The translations under genes and the position numbers were made by a program. From NCBI GenBank assembly GCA_016748015.1, contig JAAOMT010000046.1, forward strand, positions 809,459 through 873,458: 64,000 bases of DNA, given 5' to 3'. Shown piece after piece: positions 37,628-49,535 of this stretch. The notes under the pieces are model-generated. The model was not told the origin of the DNA. It ran no database searches and saw nothing but the letters and a program-made list of their open reading frames with translations. Origin of the DNA: Geosiphon pyriformis. Taxonomy: Eukaryota > Glomeromycota > Glomeromycetes > Archaeosporales > Geosiphonaceae. The stretch's first letter is position 1. Every line of letters starts with the position of its first letter.

Positions 37628-38000
37628 CCTGTTTATCTCTTTCTTAATAAACCCATCATTGTGTTGATTGGATTGATAAAGCTTTAAATGGATGGGACAA
37701 GTTTCTTTTGTGGTGATGGTGTATTGTATTACATGGGTTTATCCAGGAGTGTCACTTTCTTTTAAAATAACTGGGCTATTTCTAGCCAATAGGTTTTCAA
37801 TGTCTATTTTTTTTTCTTCAGGGAAAGATTCTTTTTGTTTTATAACTAGTGATTGGATTTCAAGTGATTTATTCTCAAAAAACTTGTACTTCTTTAAGTT
37901 TTTCTCGAAGTATCAAGCTAATTGGTTCCCAATCTTTGTAATAGATCAGACAGGATTTGCATTCATCACTTGGTAAATACAAAAGTTTATTACACCAGCA

Positions 38001-39026
38001 TTATGTACAAGAACCATGCCACCAATAACTGTATTTGGCTTTCTTGCTAAGTTTTTTGTCAAAAGTTCTTTTGAAGATGTTATAGTAAGACCAGCAGATC
38101 AGCTTGCTATTTACTATGATTCCTTTTTTGTCAGCTTTAACATTGTTCAGTGGTTTATTATTGCTGGTAAAGATGGTATAAACAAGTTCAGCAGTTTTTT
38201 CTTGTTTTTCTTGATTTTTTTTATCATCACTCTCATCATTATCTGATTCATCTGATTGTTCTTTTTCTTGGTTCTGTTTGGTTACTAGAGAAGTTGTCCA
38301 ATAATGGCACTTAACCACAATAGGTTTCTCATCATATCTGATGGTCAGTGCACAAAGTTCATAATCAAGCAAAGCTTTTATTTTTTTAAGCCATTTATTG
38401 TTAACTATTATGGTATTTTTTTTGGCTTCAAATACTTTTATGTCAGTTTCAATGCTGATGCCATTGATTCAAACAGAAACAGCTTTGGCTAAGCCCAGAC
38501 CTTTTTTTTTGTCACCATGTATATTGGTTATTGGTCTTGTAGATGGTTCATTAATTTTTATGCCAATTGCTTCTAAAAAGTGTTTGGCAATAATGCTAAC
38601 AGATGATTCACTGTCCAAGATCAGATCAATGAAATAACCAGCCACTTGGACTTTACAAATGAGAGGGATAATATTGTTGTTGTCAGCAAGTTTAGCTTGA
38701 TATGAGCATTTGTTGGTCTTTGGTGTCTTTTTCTTGAGTATTAATAATTTATAAAGATTTTTTCTAAACTGTGGGTGAGTCATTAGTTGGCCAAATGTAA
38801 TGTGTGTTGAAGCTTCCATGAGATTTTCAACAACAGAATAAGAACCAGATTTTTGTACTATTTCTGAGGATTTCAACTTTGGAGAATTCTTGAAAACTTT
38901 GGTCTTTGGTGGCTCATTGTTATCAGCAGATAATTTGGATGCTTTGTTTGGGTCCAAGACAAAATCAATCTTGGTTTTCTTCTTTTTTCTGGTTGATTCA
39001 GAGGTGTTAATTGCTAGTTCATCCAT
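38001..39026 (-). pseudogene. Retropepsin-like aspartic protease region, broken
   Basis: The frame at 39026-38469 carries a pepsin-type segment, VAGYFIDLILDSESSVSIIA. The catalytic triad should read D-S/T-G; here it is DSE, a Gly-to-Glu change obtainable by one G-to-A transition, so the enzyme is probably dead. A further frame (38372-38001) is acidic and Lys-rich and likely belongs to the same polyprotein, linking protease to reverse transcriptase. Confidence 0.75.
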
Positions 39027-39109
39027 ATTATGATCATTATCAGTTAGATTAAAAGCATAAAAAGAGTTTTTTTCTGGTTGGCTTGCATTCTCACTCTTTG
39101 GAGGTGCAC

Positions 39110-40663
39110 CTACCAGTTTAAAAGCTGATAAACAATGGCTTTAACTAAGGAATCCTCTCCAAAGAAATTGATGTTAGCATGATTGAATCTTTGATTGGGG
39201 ACATTATTGTTAATGGTTCTGTTGTTTTGATTGTCATTGTTTTTAAGAGCTGGAGAAGGCAAGAGAAGATTGTTACAATCTCTGGAAAAATGTCCAGTTA
39301 ATCCACAGTGATAACACACAGGTGGGCCACAATTTTGTTGTTTTTGATATAGGAGTTGCTGGGGTTGATTAAAATGAGGTTCAAATCTGGGTTTTTGGGA
39401 TTGTTGATTCTCTTTGACAGTTTGGGCTAAGAGTTCCAGTAACCAGACAAGATTAGCTGTGAATCTATTTATTAACTGTTTATTTGGGCCTTGAATTTGG
39501 ACAGCAAAAGAGGCAGCAGTCATTTGTGGAGCTGGAGTCATGGCAAAAGCAGAAGCAAAAACTGGAAGTGTGAATTCCAAATACATTCTTTGGTTATCTT
39601 TAATTTTTTGTACCAATTCAATAGCTATGTCCATTGTTGGGTTGTCTTTTAAAGCCAAGAGAGGCCAAAAAACATACAATAGATCAGTTCTTAATCTTTT
39701 TGTGAAAGAATGGATTTTTTGCTCTTCTGTTTAATTTTTCTCAGAGTCTACACATTTGATTAGCTTTTTGATAGCTTTGGCATATTTAATCACTACTTTT
39801 CCAGGGCTTTGGGTTCTTCTTTCTAATTTCATGCACCATTTGGATATTAATATTGGGATTCTGAACTTGGTTTCAAACCAGATAGTAAAAGAGATATTTT
39901 CTTCTCCAACATTGATTGGTGTCCATCTGATTATTTGGTGTTGAGCATTAACATCTGTTTTTTGTGAGAACCAGGTAGCAAAAGAGCCTTAAAGATAGCC
40001 ACCAATGATTTGGAACTTGTATTTTTTATCATACTGGTTGGCTGTGGCAGCTCTCTCAAAATCATCCAATTATTCAATTGGATCTTGTGCATCATCTCTA
40101 AATAATGGTAGTGGGGTATTGTTTCTTCTTTCTAAAGCAGTTTGTATACCTTAAAAAACAGCCAGAATGTTTGCTTGTATAAGGTCATTAACCATTGGTT
40201 TAGGAGTAACTGTTTGTATAAATGAGTCTGATTCGCTTAATAAAAAATCAAAAACAGGAGCAGTTTGGTAGCTTTCTTCTTCTGTTTCAAAGGGAGTTTC
40301 AGTTGCTTGATGAGCAGCAATCCAAATGTGGATTTGATGATTCAGATATTCGGAATCAAGAGGCTGTTGTTCAAAAGTTGTGGAGTATAAAAGTTGATTG
40401 ATGCTGTTGTTTCTTTCTTCAAAGTTGTCTTCAAAATAAGCTTGATCAAAGTAATAAGTTATATAGGCTGTGTAGATTTCAGCTGAATGCTTGTTCAAAA
40501 ACCAGTTCCAAAAGTCTTGGAATTGTCTGCTGGATTGTTCTTCAATGAGGAAGCAAATTAAGCAGAAGAGCAAAGGGTTGAGTTCAATAAAGTCTAGATT
40601 ATTTTTGTTGTGTGCTTCAAAGTGTTTTTCTGATTGTTGTGGCAGGTATGAATAATCACCCAT
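39110..40663 (-). pseudogene. Retrotransposon gag (capsid-nucleocapsid), broken
   Basis: The open part at 40663-40151 is an acidic N-terminal region starting MGDYSYLPQQSEKHF. The stretch 40150-39680 still reads as capsid (PLPLFRDDAQDPIE, FERAATANQYDKKYKFQII) but is cut by stops, several at positions where tryptophan or glutamine would be expected. The part at 39679-39110 carries the CCHC zinc knuckle CYHCGLTGHFSRDC and a Gln/Asn/Pro-rich linker. I recognise this gag type as abundant in Rhizophagus. Confidence 0.88.
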
Positions 40664-40690
40664 ACAATAGAAAACAAAGTGGATTTTGAC

Positions 40691-40709
40691 AATTTCACAG
40701 GGAGCACCA
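40691..40709 (-). other. Putative primer-binding site
   Basis: On the minus strand, 6 nt inside the 5' LTR, the sequence begins TGGTGCTCCCTGTGAAATT. TGG complements the CCA end of a tRNA, and the spacing is normal for a tRNA-primed element. The tRNA was not identified; none lies in this window. Confidence 0.6.
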
Positions 40710-40715
40710 CTTTTA

Positions 40716-41405
40716 TGTTACAGGTTGGAGTAACAAGCTAACAAATAGTAAAAGAGAACAAGATTGTAGGGTGATAAAAGGAATCAAAGGGAATTCAACT
40801 TCAAAGACTGAATTGAATAAGTATGGATTCAATGTGCGAGATCAGTCTCATAAAATATCTTAGTCACTATACTTTTCAAAAGATAACCAGAAATCTGAGG
40901 GTAGAGGGATAGTCCGTACTGTCAACAAATGATCACACCTGGTATAATTCTATGCCTCACATCAGCACTCTTAGAATTCAATATCAGGTATCAGATGTGC
41001 TCTTCAGTCACGTTTTATTCAATAATCTTCAAATGCTGCAATTACACGTTTCAGGAAAAGAATAAAGAATAACCAACAAGTAATCTTTTATCTTTAAGAT
41101 GTTTAAATACTTGAAAGTAGGGAAAGGGAAATTAATGATAAGAGAAGGATTGAGATGAAGTTGTTATTTTATTTCTTTTATTTCTTTGATTCTTACATAC
41201 TTTTCTACAGCTAAGAGATTCATCGCTTATATAGCTATCAAAAGTGGTCAATGATCAGGTCAATGATCAAGTCAATGATCAGGTCAACGGTCAGGTCAAT
41301 GATCAGGTCATTGATCACTTTCTAAAAATAGAGTGGCTAATTTATATGACATCAGTGGTTAATACATGTGATAATTAATAAGAAGTATAGGTTTCAACCG
41401 TAACA
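40716..41405 (-). repeat. 5' LTR of the retrotransposon
   Basis: 690 bp partner of the repeat at 33699-34388, with the same internal 12-bp tandem units at about 41246-41317. It ends about 200 bp beyond the stop codon of the oligopeptidase gene. Confidence 0.95.
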
Positions 41406-41607
41406 ATAGTAAATAGCTTATTATATTAGCTGAAAATAATCAGTAGCTTAGTGCTAAGCTCCTTTAGAAAAAATAAACGACCGAAAGATTTAAGAAAGAG
41501 TTGCGCATAATAAGGTCTCAGAAGATGAAAGGATTGTAGAGCTTATCAAAGAAGCTAGATACTAGGTTATGTTTTATAATGCAGATATCTTTGGTACAGT
41601 AATGGTT

Positions 41608-44600
41608 TCAATGAGAATCTAGCAATCCAGCGTGTCGAAGCAATGGCTTAATGTCTGATTCTTCGCGTCCTCGGAAAAGTTTCCAAACTTGTTTTGGAGG
41701 AATAGCTCCACCCAATGAGAGTAATGTATCGCGATAATGACGACCTATTTCGGCTCGGATAGCTGGTATTTCTTCCGGGGTTTTTTGATCGATTGCTTCT
41801 TCAAAGGCAGCATAAGCATCAGCCGAATAAACCTCGGACCATTTATAGCTAGGTCCCAGCATTAATAAAAAAATTAAACGATTTCGAAATAAATGAATCG
41901 AATGACTTATTTTTCGATAAAAACTCTAACCTGTAATAGCCTGCACTATACCCGCTATCGTACATATTTCCCCAAAGATGCTGAAATCCACAAAGGGATT
42001 TATCCTCTGGTATTCGAGGAGTCACCAAAATTCGCTGGGCGATTTCTAGATCCACGTCAAAAATGGTTTTTTCTTGAGAGTTTGTGGTCGTTGGTTCGGG
42101 TGGGATGAAGTTAGAATGAAGTGTGAGGTCTACTTGCGATAATTGGAGCTAAAAAATAAATCATCGAGTCTGAGAAAATAATTATGTTTGCAAAAAGTTC
42201 TCGAAATTTACTTGTCTTGTCATCGCCATTCCTGCAAGGAATCTCCGATTCAAAACAAGAGATTTGACCATGTCAACCGGCATCGGTTCCCCGGTCTCAT
42301 AGTGTCCTGATAAGCGAGCAAGCCTTTCAGGCTCATAGCAAAAGTTTTCCATAAATTGGGAGGCTACCTCCACAAAATCCCTGGTGTATTAAAAAAGAGC
42401 CAGTAAATTTGTGATCTGAATCAATTCATTCTATCCTTGAGAGATCATTTACCATTCAATGCCCTTGATTCCTGACGCTTGTGGGAAATCCACTGTTGTC
42501 AGAGACTGAAATTGTAATGAGAAAAGTTACACTCTGTCAAAAAAAATTTTAACTCATCTCTCGAGAATTACACGCAAAAAAAAAAAAGAAAACATACATG
42601 CTGTAAGCAATGACCGAATTCGTGAAAGATCGTCTCAACATCCCGAAACGTTAATATTGAAGGTGTTGAAGTTAAGGAAGGTGGAGGGGCATTACAATTT
42701 AAATAACCTTAACCCACAGAGAAAAACAGTTAGTTCTGAATAAATTATTGAATATGCAATAAATTAAGCAAATACGTACCAACAGGAAGTCTAATTTCTT
42801 GCGTCAATGGATCTTTGCTTCGAGTGGATACTATATCTACCCAAGCCCCACTATTTTTTTCCTCAGGTCGACTATAGAAGAAAAGTAGTCATACATTAGT
42901 GACTCACGATAAGGCGAATTATCTCACTTGGCTCACCTATAGAAATCTCCGTAAAAATAAGCTAAGGGTGTTCCGGAATTTTTATCTTTTATCATGTAAA
43001 CTTTGACATCTTTGCACCATGTAGTTATTCCCTCTTTTAATTGGTCAACCTCTTGAACTTGTACTCCGAGAATTTCTTCAGCTAATCCAAATAGCCCATT
43101 GACAACTTTGTCGAAGGTAAAATATTTGGAAATCTCATCATCGGAATACTTGAACAAATTTTTTCGGTACTGTTCGCCCACGTACGTTACATCCCAAGGT
43201 TTTAGTGGTAGGGATAGATCAAGGTTGTCTTTAGCGAAAAGATTCAATTCCTCAAATTCTCGATGTGCAGCGTTTATGGAGGCGGTAAAAAGGTCCTCAA
43301 TGAGTTTATTCGCGGACTCGACAGTACCTGCCATTTTATGGGATAGCGATAAAGCTGCGAAATGTGGGAATCCCAAGATAGTAGCTTCCTCTGAATAAAA
43401 GGAAAAATTGATTATAATTACTATCGGATTCAAAGCATTATACCCGGATTAGGCTAAGATATACCTTTTCGAAGTTTGAGCAATTCGTTAATAATAGGCT
43501 CGTTATTCCATTTGCCCGTAGAAGCCTTAGTTACATGCCCTCGATAAACCTATGATTAACAATAAGAATATTTCTCATAAGGTATTTCCTTCAAAAAAGC
43601 GTACCGCAATTTTACCTTTTCACGAAGCGATCGATTCTCACAAAACTTCAAAAATGGCAAAAGAACTGGCTGATCAAGAGTGATGGCCCACGGGCCTTTT
43701 TCTTTAACAAATCAAGCCAATTATTAAAATTAAAACTTTCAAGAGGATCCCTCATGTTTCATGGTCAATAGAGAAATAAATCGTATAATAACTTAAAAGC
43801 ATCTTATTACCTGGATCGCCACTTCCAAAGCCCCTTTGCAAGGCTGATTCAGCCATCAATTTTAATAACCTGTCAGAACAACCTTTAAGCGCTTCTTTTT
43901 CATTAACAACTTCAGCAAAATCCTTCGATGCATCCAGAAGATTGTTTAGGAATTTTATTCCAAGGAGGGATATCTGGTTTTTAACTTGATTGAATCTTAA
44001 TTTCTCGGGAGAATCGGCAGCTAGTCCAACACCGTCAAGTTGCATTGCTTTGATTTCTAGGCTGATAATTCTTTGTTGTTGAGGTGTGAGAGTTACAAAG
44101 GAATCTTTATTATTAGCAAGGGTGGTCAGGGCTTGATACAAGGGAAACGATTGTTTCATCCGAAGTCTGATTTCTGTGAGTTTTGGCTGGAAGCCAAATC
44201 GAGTTTTCAGAATCGATTATGCGTTAATCGCCAGATTTTATTTGTGATCTTGGACGAAATACCTGAATCTTTTCCACAGCCTCTCTGAATTCTTTCGAGT
44301 TTTTAACATTGTTTAAATGATTCGGAATACCGAAAGCACGTTCAAGATCATCGTGAAGATCTTGCACTTTGCGAGTGAAATTGTAGGTTGTTTGTTATTT
44401 ATTGAATTATGAAAAATGTACGAATTACTTTTCAAGCCCTTTTGCAGGGAAGCTCACCCAATTCAATGGTGCCCTCCCAGGTTGAAGTAAAGCTTGCTTC
44501 GCGTTTCGCAAATTCTTTTTCTATTCTCGGGAAAAGAATTTCTGCAGCTTGAAGAACGTGGTCTGGTTTTACAGCTGCGAAATCAGGGAATTTTGACCAA

Positions 44601-44770
44601 TTTAGCAAGGGATTCTTTTTCTCTTCAGGACTTTTCGCAATTAAGAAGGGACTGTTTATCGGAAAGCTTGACATAGTAGCAAAATTAGCTCTAAATGTCA
44701 AGGAAAGTAAAATTCTTTTGTTGGATAATAACGAACAGAATGTTTTGAGTTTTGAATTTGTCCGAAGCAT
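41608..44770 (-). CDS. M3-family oligopeptidase (thimet/OpdA type)
   Basis: Zinc metallopeptidase that degrades short peptides, including cleaved presequences in mitochondria. The N-terminus (MLRTNSKLKTFCSLLSNKR, then SLTFRANFA) looks like a mitochondrial targeting peptide, followed by NPLLNWSKFPDFAAVKPDHV, the usual OpdA-like start. The catalytic HEXXH is seen as DVETIFHEFGHCLQH near 42600-42645, and the third ligand region as WDFVEVASQFMENFC near 42345-42450. The C-terminus has YKWSEVYSADAYAAFEEAI and SLGGAIPPKQVWKLFRGRE. About ten introns interrupt it. All catalytic motifs are intact. A second Met (MSSFPINS) could give a cytosolic form. Confidence 0.92.
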
Positions 44771-44871
44771 CTAAAAATTAGGCAAACGGAAATTTGTTAA
44801 ATCATGAGTTTGTGTGACGCCAGTTAAAATTTTATTTTCTCGCTACTGTGAATTATTTCTTGAAAATCACA
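44771..44871. promoter_or_regulatory. Very short divergent promoter, oligopeptidase/TIM8
   Basis: Only 101 bp separate the two opposite start codons, so two mitochondrial genes share one promoter region. Confidence 0.6.
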
Positions 44872-45144
44872 ATGTCAGGCCTTTCTTCACAAAAAGACAA
44901 CCTAGAGTTCGACGAAAATGCCCAACGTGAACTTACGAAATTTCTTGAAAGCGAAAATGCTAAGGCTCGCATTCAACAGTCTGTTCACATGTTTACTGAT
45001 CTCTGTTGGGACAAATGCATCGGCAAGATTGGAAATAAAATTGATCGGTCTGAAGAAACCTGTCTCACAAATTGTGTCGAACGATTTCTCGATACGAGCA
45101 TTTTCATCGTTAAAAGACTGGATGAGCAAAAAAACAATTTGTGA
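44872..45144 (+). CDS. TIM8: Small Tim chaperone Tim8
   Basis: Intermembrane-space chaperone that, with Tim13, escorts hydrophobic proteins to the inner membrane. Single exon of 90 residues, normal for the family. Twin CX3C motifs: CWDKC and CLTNC, separated by 14 residues, flanked by MFTDLCWDKC and NCVERFLDTSIFIVKRL. The N-terminus MSGLSSQKDNLEFDENAQRE is typical. The frame extends upstream only to a GTG, so the ATG at 44872 is used. Confidence 0.95.
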   Translation: MSGLSSQKDNLEFDENAQRELTKFLESENAKARIQQSVHMFTDLCWDKCIGKIGNKIDRSEETCLTNCVERFLDTSIFIVKRLDEQKNNL

Positions 45145-45393
45145 CAATTTCATGAAGGCTCTTTACGGGATGGAAAGTGAGTTTGAATCACGACTTTCGG
45201 TTTTCTAATTTTTTTTCGAATCATTAACCCTCAAAACTTTCTACAAATAATTGAAAAGCAAAAGGTAATTAAATGCTTAATTAGGTTTATTTTTATATAA
45301 ACCTCATTTTTTAAAACTGGGATTTTTAGCGTTGGAATTTAAGTTGCAAAATTGAAATTTCTCAACAATGTCAAGAAAATGATTTTGATGAGG

Positions 45394-46602
45394 TTAAATA
45401 AAACCTCGGTGGGTGTATCTCCAAGTCTTGTATTTGTCGCGAAGTTCATCAATCACACCAGAAGGTAGAGGAAGACTGTAATTAGGAATAAATGTAAATT
45501 TGTTTACAGCTTCTACCGGAGTATCAAATCGTGTTTCTAAACCGAAGAGATATGGATTAATCAATAACGAATGAAACATAATAAAAGTAGTTTGAGAAGA
45601 ACATTACCTTCTTGAAGATCCTCTGGGGATTTCTTATCCCTTGGAGGAAGAGGTATTTGTATATCTGTTCCAGGAACAAATCTACGCCATCTAAATCGAC
45701 CTTTGCCTGTTTCCTTGATGGTAATTTTTCTCCACTGGCAGCGCACACCTCGCCTGAATAACATGGAGAAAGTTTTAACAAATTGACGATAGGACGAAAA
45801 GTCACCACTACTTGACTTACTTGTCTTCATCTTTAATATCTGATCTGTGAAAAGTCGTTAGTGAAAATTTGGAAGTGCAAGAGAATACTATGAAAACATG
45901 AATTATTTATATATCGACAAGCTGAAAGCTTTTCTTACTGCAAGTCATCTGGGTGTACTAGCAGAACATTTGAAACATGAATCGGCTTTTCAATTTCTTC
46001 CATCCACCATCCACCAATCCTCTTTTCACGTGGCGGCGGCGGCTTAGGATTAATGGTTGGAGTTCTGGGAGTTCGTAATCCCTATTTAAAAAATATTTTT
46101 GGGTAGTGAGGCTCCAAAAAATATTTTATGAATCTCTAGATTTGACTTACAATGTTACAATTTTCAACCCAAACCCTGTTGGTCCACATGTCGATTTTCT
46201 TGACTTTTCCTACTTGACGTTTTCCTTGTCCAGCAATAATTTTTACCTTTCAATTGTGAATACTTTAGGAACTTTAAATGACGACTTCTTTTATATTCTC
46301 ACCATTTTTTATCATATTACCTGATCACCCTCAAGAATTTTCCAATGAGCTATTCTGTCCTTAGGGTGAACCCAATGAACCTTGGGATCTATTCGAGGAA
46401 TTCGCTTTCTGAAAAATTTTGACCAGGTCTCCCGAGCCATGTGTGCATACCGCCATTTTGCAGACCTTGGTCCATAAGTAACCCCCGACATGTTTCTTTT
46501 ACTCTGACAATTTTTTAAATTATTATAAAATATTTGATTCATACTAGAATATTCTATGAGATTTTAAATATTCACCTGAGCTAATTGGGCGAAGGCACCC
46601 AT
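45394..46602 (-). CDS. Mitochondrial ribosomal protein uL24m
   Basis: KOW-type protein of the mitochondrial large subunit (Mrpl40 in yeast). A 27-nt first exon (MGAFAQLAQ, from 46602) splices with a GTGAAT donor to SKRNMSGVTYGPRSAKWRYA. It continues KVHWVHPKDRIAHWKILEGD into the KOW motif (VKIIAGQGKRQVGKVKKIDM, split by introns near 46080-46320). Later exons give INPKPPPPREKRIGGWWMEE, RCQWRKITIKETGKGRFRWR, and a C-terminus LRDKYKTWRYTHRGFI. A start at the internal MSGV is possible if the short exon is not used. Confidence 0.88.
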
Positions 46603-47104
46603 GATAAAACTATAATATTTTCAGGCATACTCAGCTACCTTATTGCAGGGCGCTTCGCTCATTCAAAAGGAAAATAAGTTTCCACGTATCATCCTACTTG
46701 AGGCGGTGTAAGCGAGAATTGGAGAATTCACGTTCCAAGCAACCCAATACCGGCATCTACAAGCCAAACCTTTCAAAATGCTTCCCACCAAGATGTGATT
46801 TGTCACCCACTTCGTGATCCGACCCAAAATCTAGGTCTTACTCAAGTCGTTCGATTTTAATACCTTTTTCCTGTTCTCCGATGAGGTCAATTTTAAATAA
46901 ATATCATAATTGATTCACGCCAATCTTGGCTAAGAAAATCAGTTCATCTACTTGATCTCCCTTTATTTTATCCTGTATGTAGAGAATAAAGACTAAATCT
47001 TGCTACTAAAAGCGTTTTCTTCAAAAACTCACCCGAGATCCATTTGTATCAAAAATCTTGAATAAATTAATATATAATCCCGGTGTTCTCAAATCGAGTT
47101 TTTC
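46603..47104. other. Intergenic, uL24m promoter and DDI1 3' end
   Basis: 500 bp between two minus-strand genes. Some stretches (46640-46860) look less AT-rich than usual, but no protein family or RNA was recognised. Confidence 0.55.
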
Positions 47105-49170
47105 TCATTGAAATATAATACTTGCTGCCAAATCTGGATTACCACCTGCCAGATCTAAGAGTTCAATGGCTTCTTCCCGAGGTATCCCTAGAGATACCAA
47201 TTTTTGAATGTCTGGCTCTGGATATTTTGATTGACCTGTTGGGGTTTTTGAATTAAATATATAAGATGTTTTATTCCAAACGTTGCTGAAATTAGGACAA
47301 GTTTTCTTACCACTAGGAAGGTTAGACGTCGCCGAATTGGGATTATTACTAGATATTGAGCGCGCTGCCGATGGTGCTATGCTGCTGCTGCTGCTGCTGC
47401 TACTACTGCTATTCGTAGCATTTATAAGACCCAAAGATCCTGGAGGAGCGATTATATCTTCGTCAGTGAGCTCATCAGTACGTGCATGTTCCGGCAATTC
47501 GTGTTCCGGTAAAAATGGTATTTCTTTTCCGTTAATAATTAACGCATTCTTTCTCAGATCAATGCACGCCTTAAAAATGAAAATGGGTAAATCATGATAA
47601 ACTTTTAAATCGTAAAGAACCCAAATATCCATAAACTTGCCTGGTGACGTTTTAACATGTCCAACCCGAATAATAAATCGACTCCACGACCCTATTAATA
47701 CATTGAATAGCTGGTTTACTGAATCAACGCAGTGTATACAAAGTAATCGAAATAAATATAAAAAATGAAATACCTCCATTATTGTAAAAGAACAAGCTAA
47801 AAATAAATCAAGGCCAATTCGAATGTGCGCACTGTGTACACGACCAAGTATTTTTGCAGTACCAACTCCTTTAGCAATTCCAGCAAACCTTTTGTCTACT
47901 AGACGCATAATCCTAAAGGATATTGATTATTTCCCTCGTCAATCATTATGACTATTTGATACTATGCTCCTGAGAAAATAAAAACAAAAGCTAGATACCC
48001 GCATGTTTCGGCACATCTAGGGCTCACTTATAAGTTTATTATAAAAAGTCTTGCTTAATCAATCGAAAGAATTTTCAAAATAACAAGAAAACGGGAAATA
48101 ATTTTGACAAGCTTACATACTGATAGTTGCTTGAGCACCAGAATCGACAAATGCTTTAATTGGACGTCCATTTACTTCCGCATCAATATATAACATAGTA
48201 ACCTAATTGAATAAATTCCTTGTAAGATGAAATGGGAATAATAAAAGGAAATATTGAAAAATAATATTTTAAAAAAATATACTCTTCCAAATGACTCTGG
48301 ATTATACTCTAGTGCGGCCTCCAGATTGGCCGTGACGTTTTCTTGCCTTATTGCCTCCTCGATTCGTCGCTGTGCTTCAATATCAAAAGGATCGGCGTTG
48401 AGAATGTTCTAGGAACGAGATAAATTTAGTCAATTTTTTATCAAACACGATTAATGAATAAAAACTTACAATTTGTTGCATTCTCTGTCTTTCTGCCTCT
48501 TGCCTTCGTTGCTCCATCTGTCTGATTAAAACTGCAAACCTTGCTGGATCATTTAAAGCGGAATTGGCAAGTTCAGGTTGTGTCTAAGATCACAAGCAGT
48601 CCAGATGGAATCTTTGATTACTAATTTTTTCATTTTCTCATAGATGAATCCATCAGTTCTGACAGTGTTATCACTACCTGGAGTAACTGCTGGAGAAGTG
48701 CGGGCTGATTAAGTATGTGTTGTCGCATTTGTTCAACCTCAGGGCCTCCACTGCAAAAAACAAGTGGTTTAATCCCTGTGAACAGTTGATAAATGACGTA
48801 GTTTTTAATTAATCGGTGAACTTAACACTCACTGAACACCCCTTGGAGATGGTGCTCTGGTATTAGAAGGTCGTCTCCGAAGCATTAAGATGCTATCCTG
48901 AATAACCCCATACTGTTCCAAAGTTTTCATTGGGTCTGTCAACTCATTCCCGTTAAATGCAAGGATTTGTTCAGAAGTTGGAGTACCGGTCTGAAAAGAC
49001 AAATCATGAAGAATTGAAAATAGTTGCTAAGTATAAACCAACATTACTCCCACTAGACCATTCTCCCATACCTCGACCTCTATCAAAGCCTTGACGTTTT
49101 CCAACTCGATTTGCGAATCAACTTCGACGTTGTGAAGTTCACCTGCTTCATTACTTATGGTTATTCTCAT
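47105..49170 (-). CDS. DDI1: Ddi1, ubiquitin-shuttle aspartic protease
   Basis: Links ubiquitinated proteins to the proteasome and carries a retropepsin fold. Exon 1 starts the ubiquitin-like domain ([20 protein letters not shown]), continuing [16 protein letters not shown] and [11 protein letters not shown] helical region follows ([20 protein letters not shown]). The protease domain shows [19 protein letters not shown] near 48110-48180, with the catalytic DSG intact, and then [20 protein letters not shown]. The last exon ends in a UBA domain ([34 protein letters not shown]). A Ser run encoded by AGC repeats (near 47383-47415) lies in the linker before it. All three domains are present. Confidence 0.95.
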
Positions 49171-49535
49171 TTTGTGTCTTACACGACCCTAAAGCGAAGT
49201 CTAAAGTTAAAGATAGATATCGATAAAAAGTATAGGATTCGCGAAATCTGGGCACGGACCTAGGGTTTATCAAATCCTTTAAAAGAGCTAAGTTTGTTTT
49301 CTACCTTAATGAACTCACGAAAATCTTGATGACATTTAGTTAAGATCATATGGGCATTTTTTTACTAGTCAGGATTAAATTAATGCAATCCAATATGATC
49401 TAATTCTATGAAACCATTTTCTAATCTTATATCTGAAATTAATGCCCTGCGTCTGCAAAAATGGCATCGTCTCAGATACTACTCATGATAGCAATTAATG
49501 TATAGAAGGATCCAAATATTCTGCTGTTACCTGAA
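49171..49535. other. Intergenic, DDI1 promoter and thioredoxin 3' end
   Basis: 365 bp between two minus-strand genes. No gene was seen. Confidence 0.6.

Larger units (their letters stand above)
33699..41405 (-). mobile_element. Full-length decayed Ty3/gypsy-type LTR retrotransposon
   Basis: 7.7-kb element in minus orientation, bounded by two 690-bp direct repeats that begin TGTTAC and end GTAACA. It has a 4-bp target duplication (ATAG at 33695-33698 and 41406-41409), a primer-binding site inside the right LTR and a purine tract inside the left LTR. Internal order on the minus strand is gag with a zinc knuckle, aspartic protease, reverse transcriptase, RNase H, integrase, then an extra ORF. 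The order RT-RH-IN places it in the Ty3/gypsy group. Many in-frame stops make it non-autonomous. The stops and altered active sites are mostly explained by G-to-A and C-to-T changes. Confidence 0.95.

Noticed and set aside
47283-47597. Poly-Leu protein on the plus strand
   Set aside because: Antisense of the serine repeat in DDI1.
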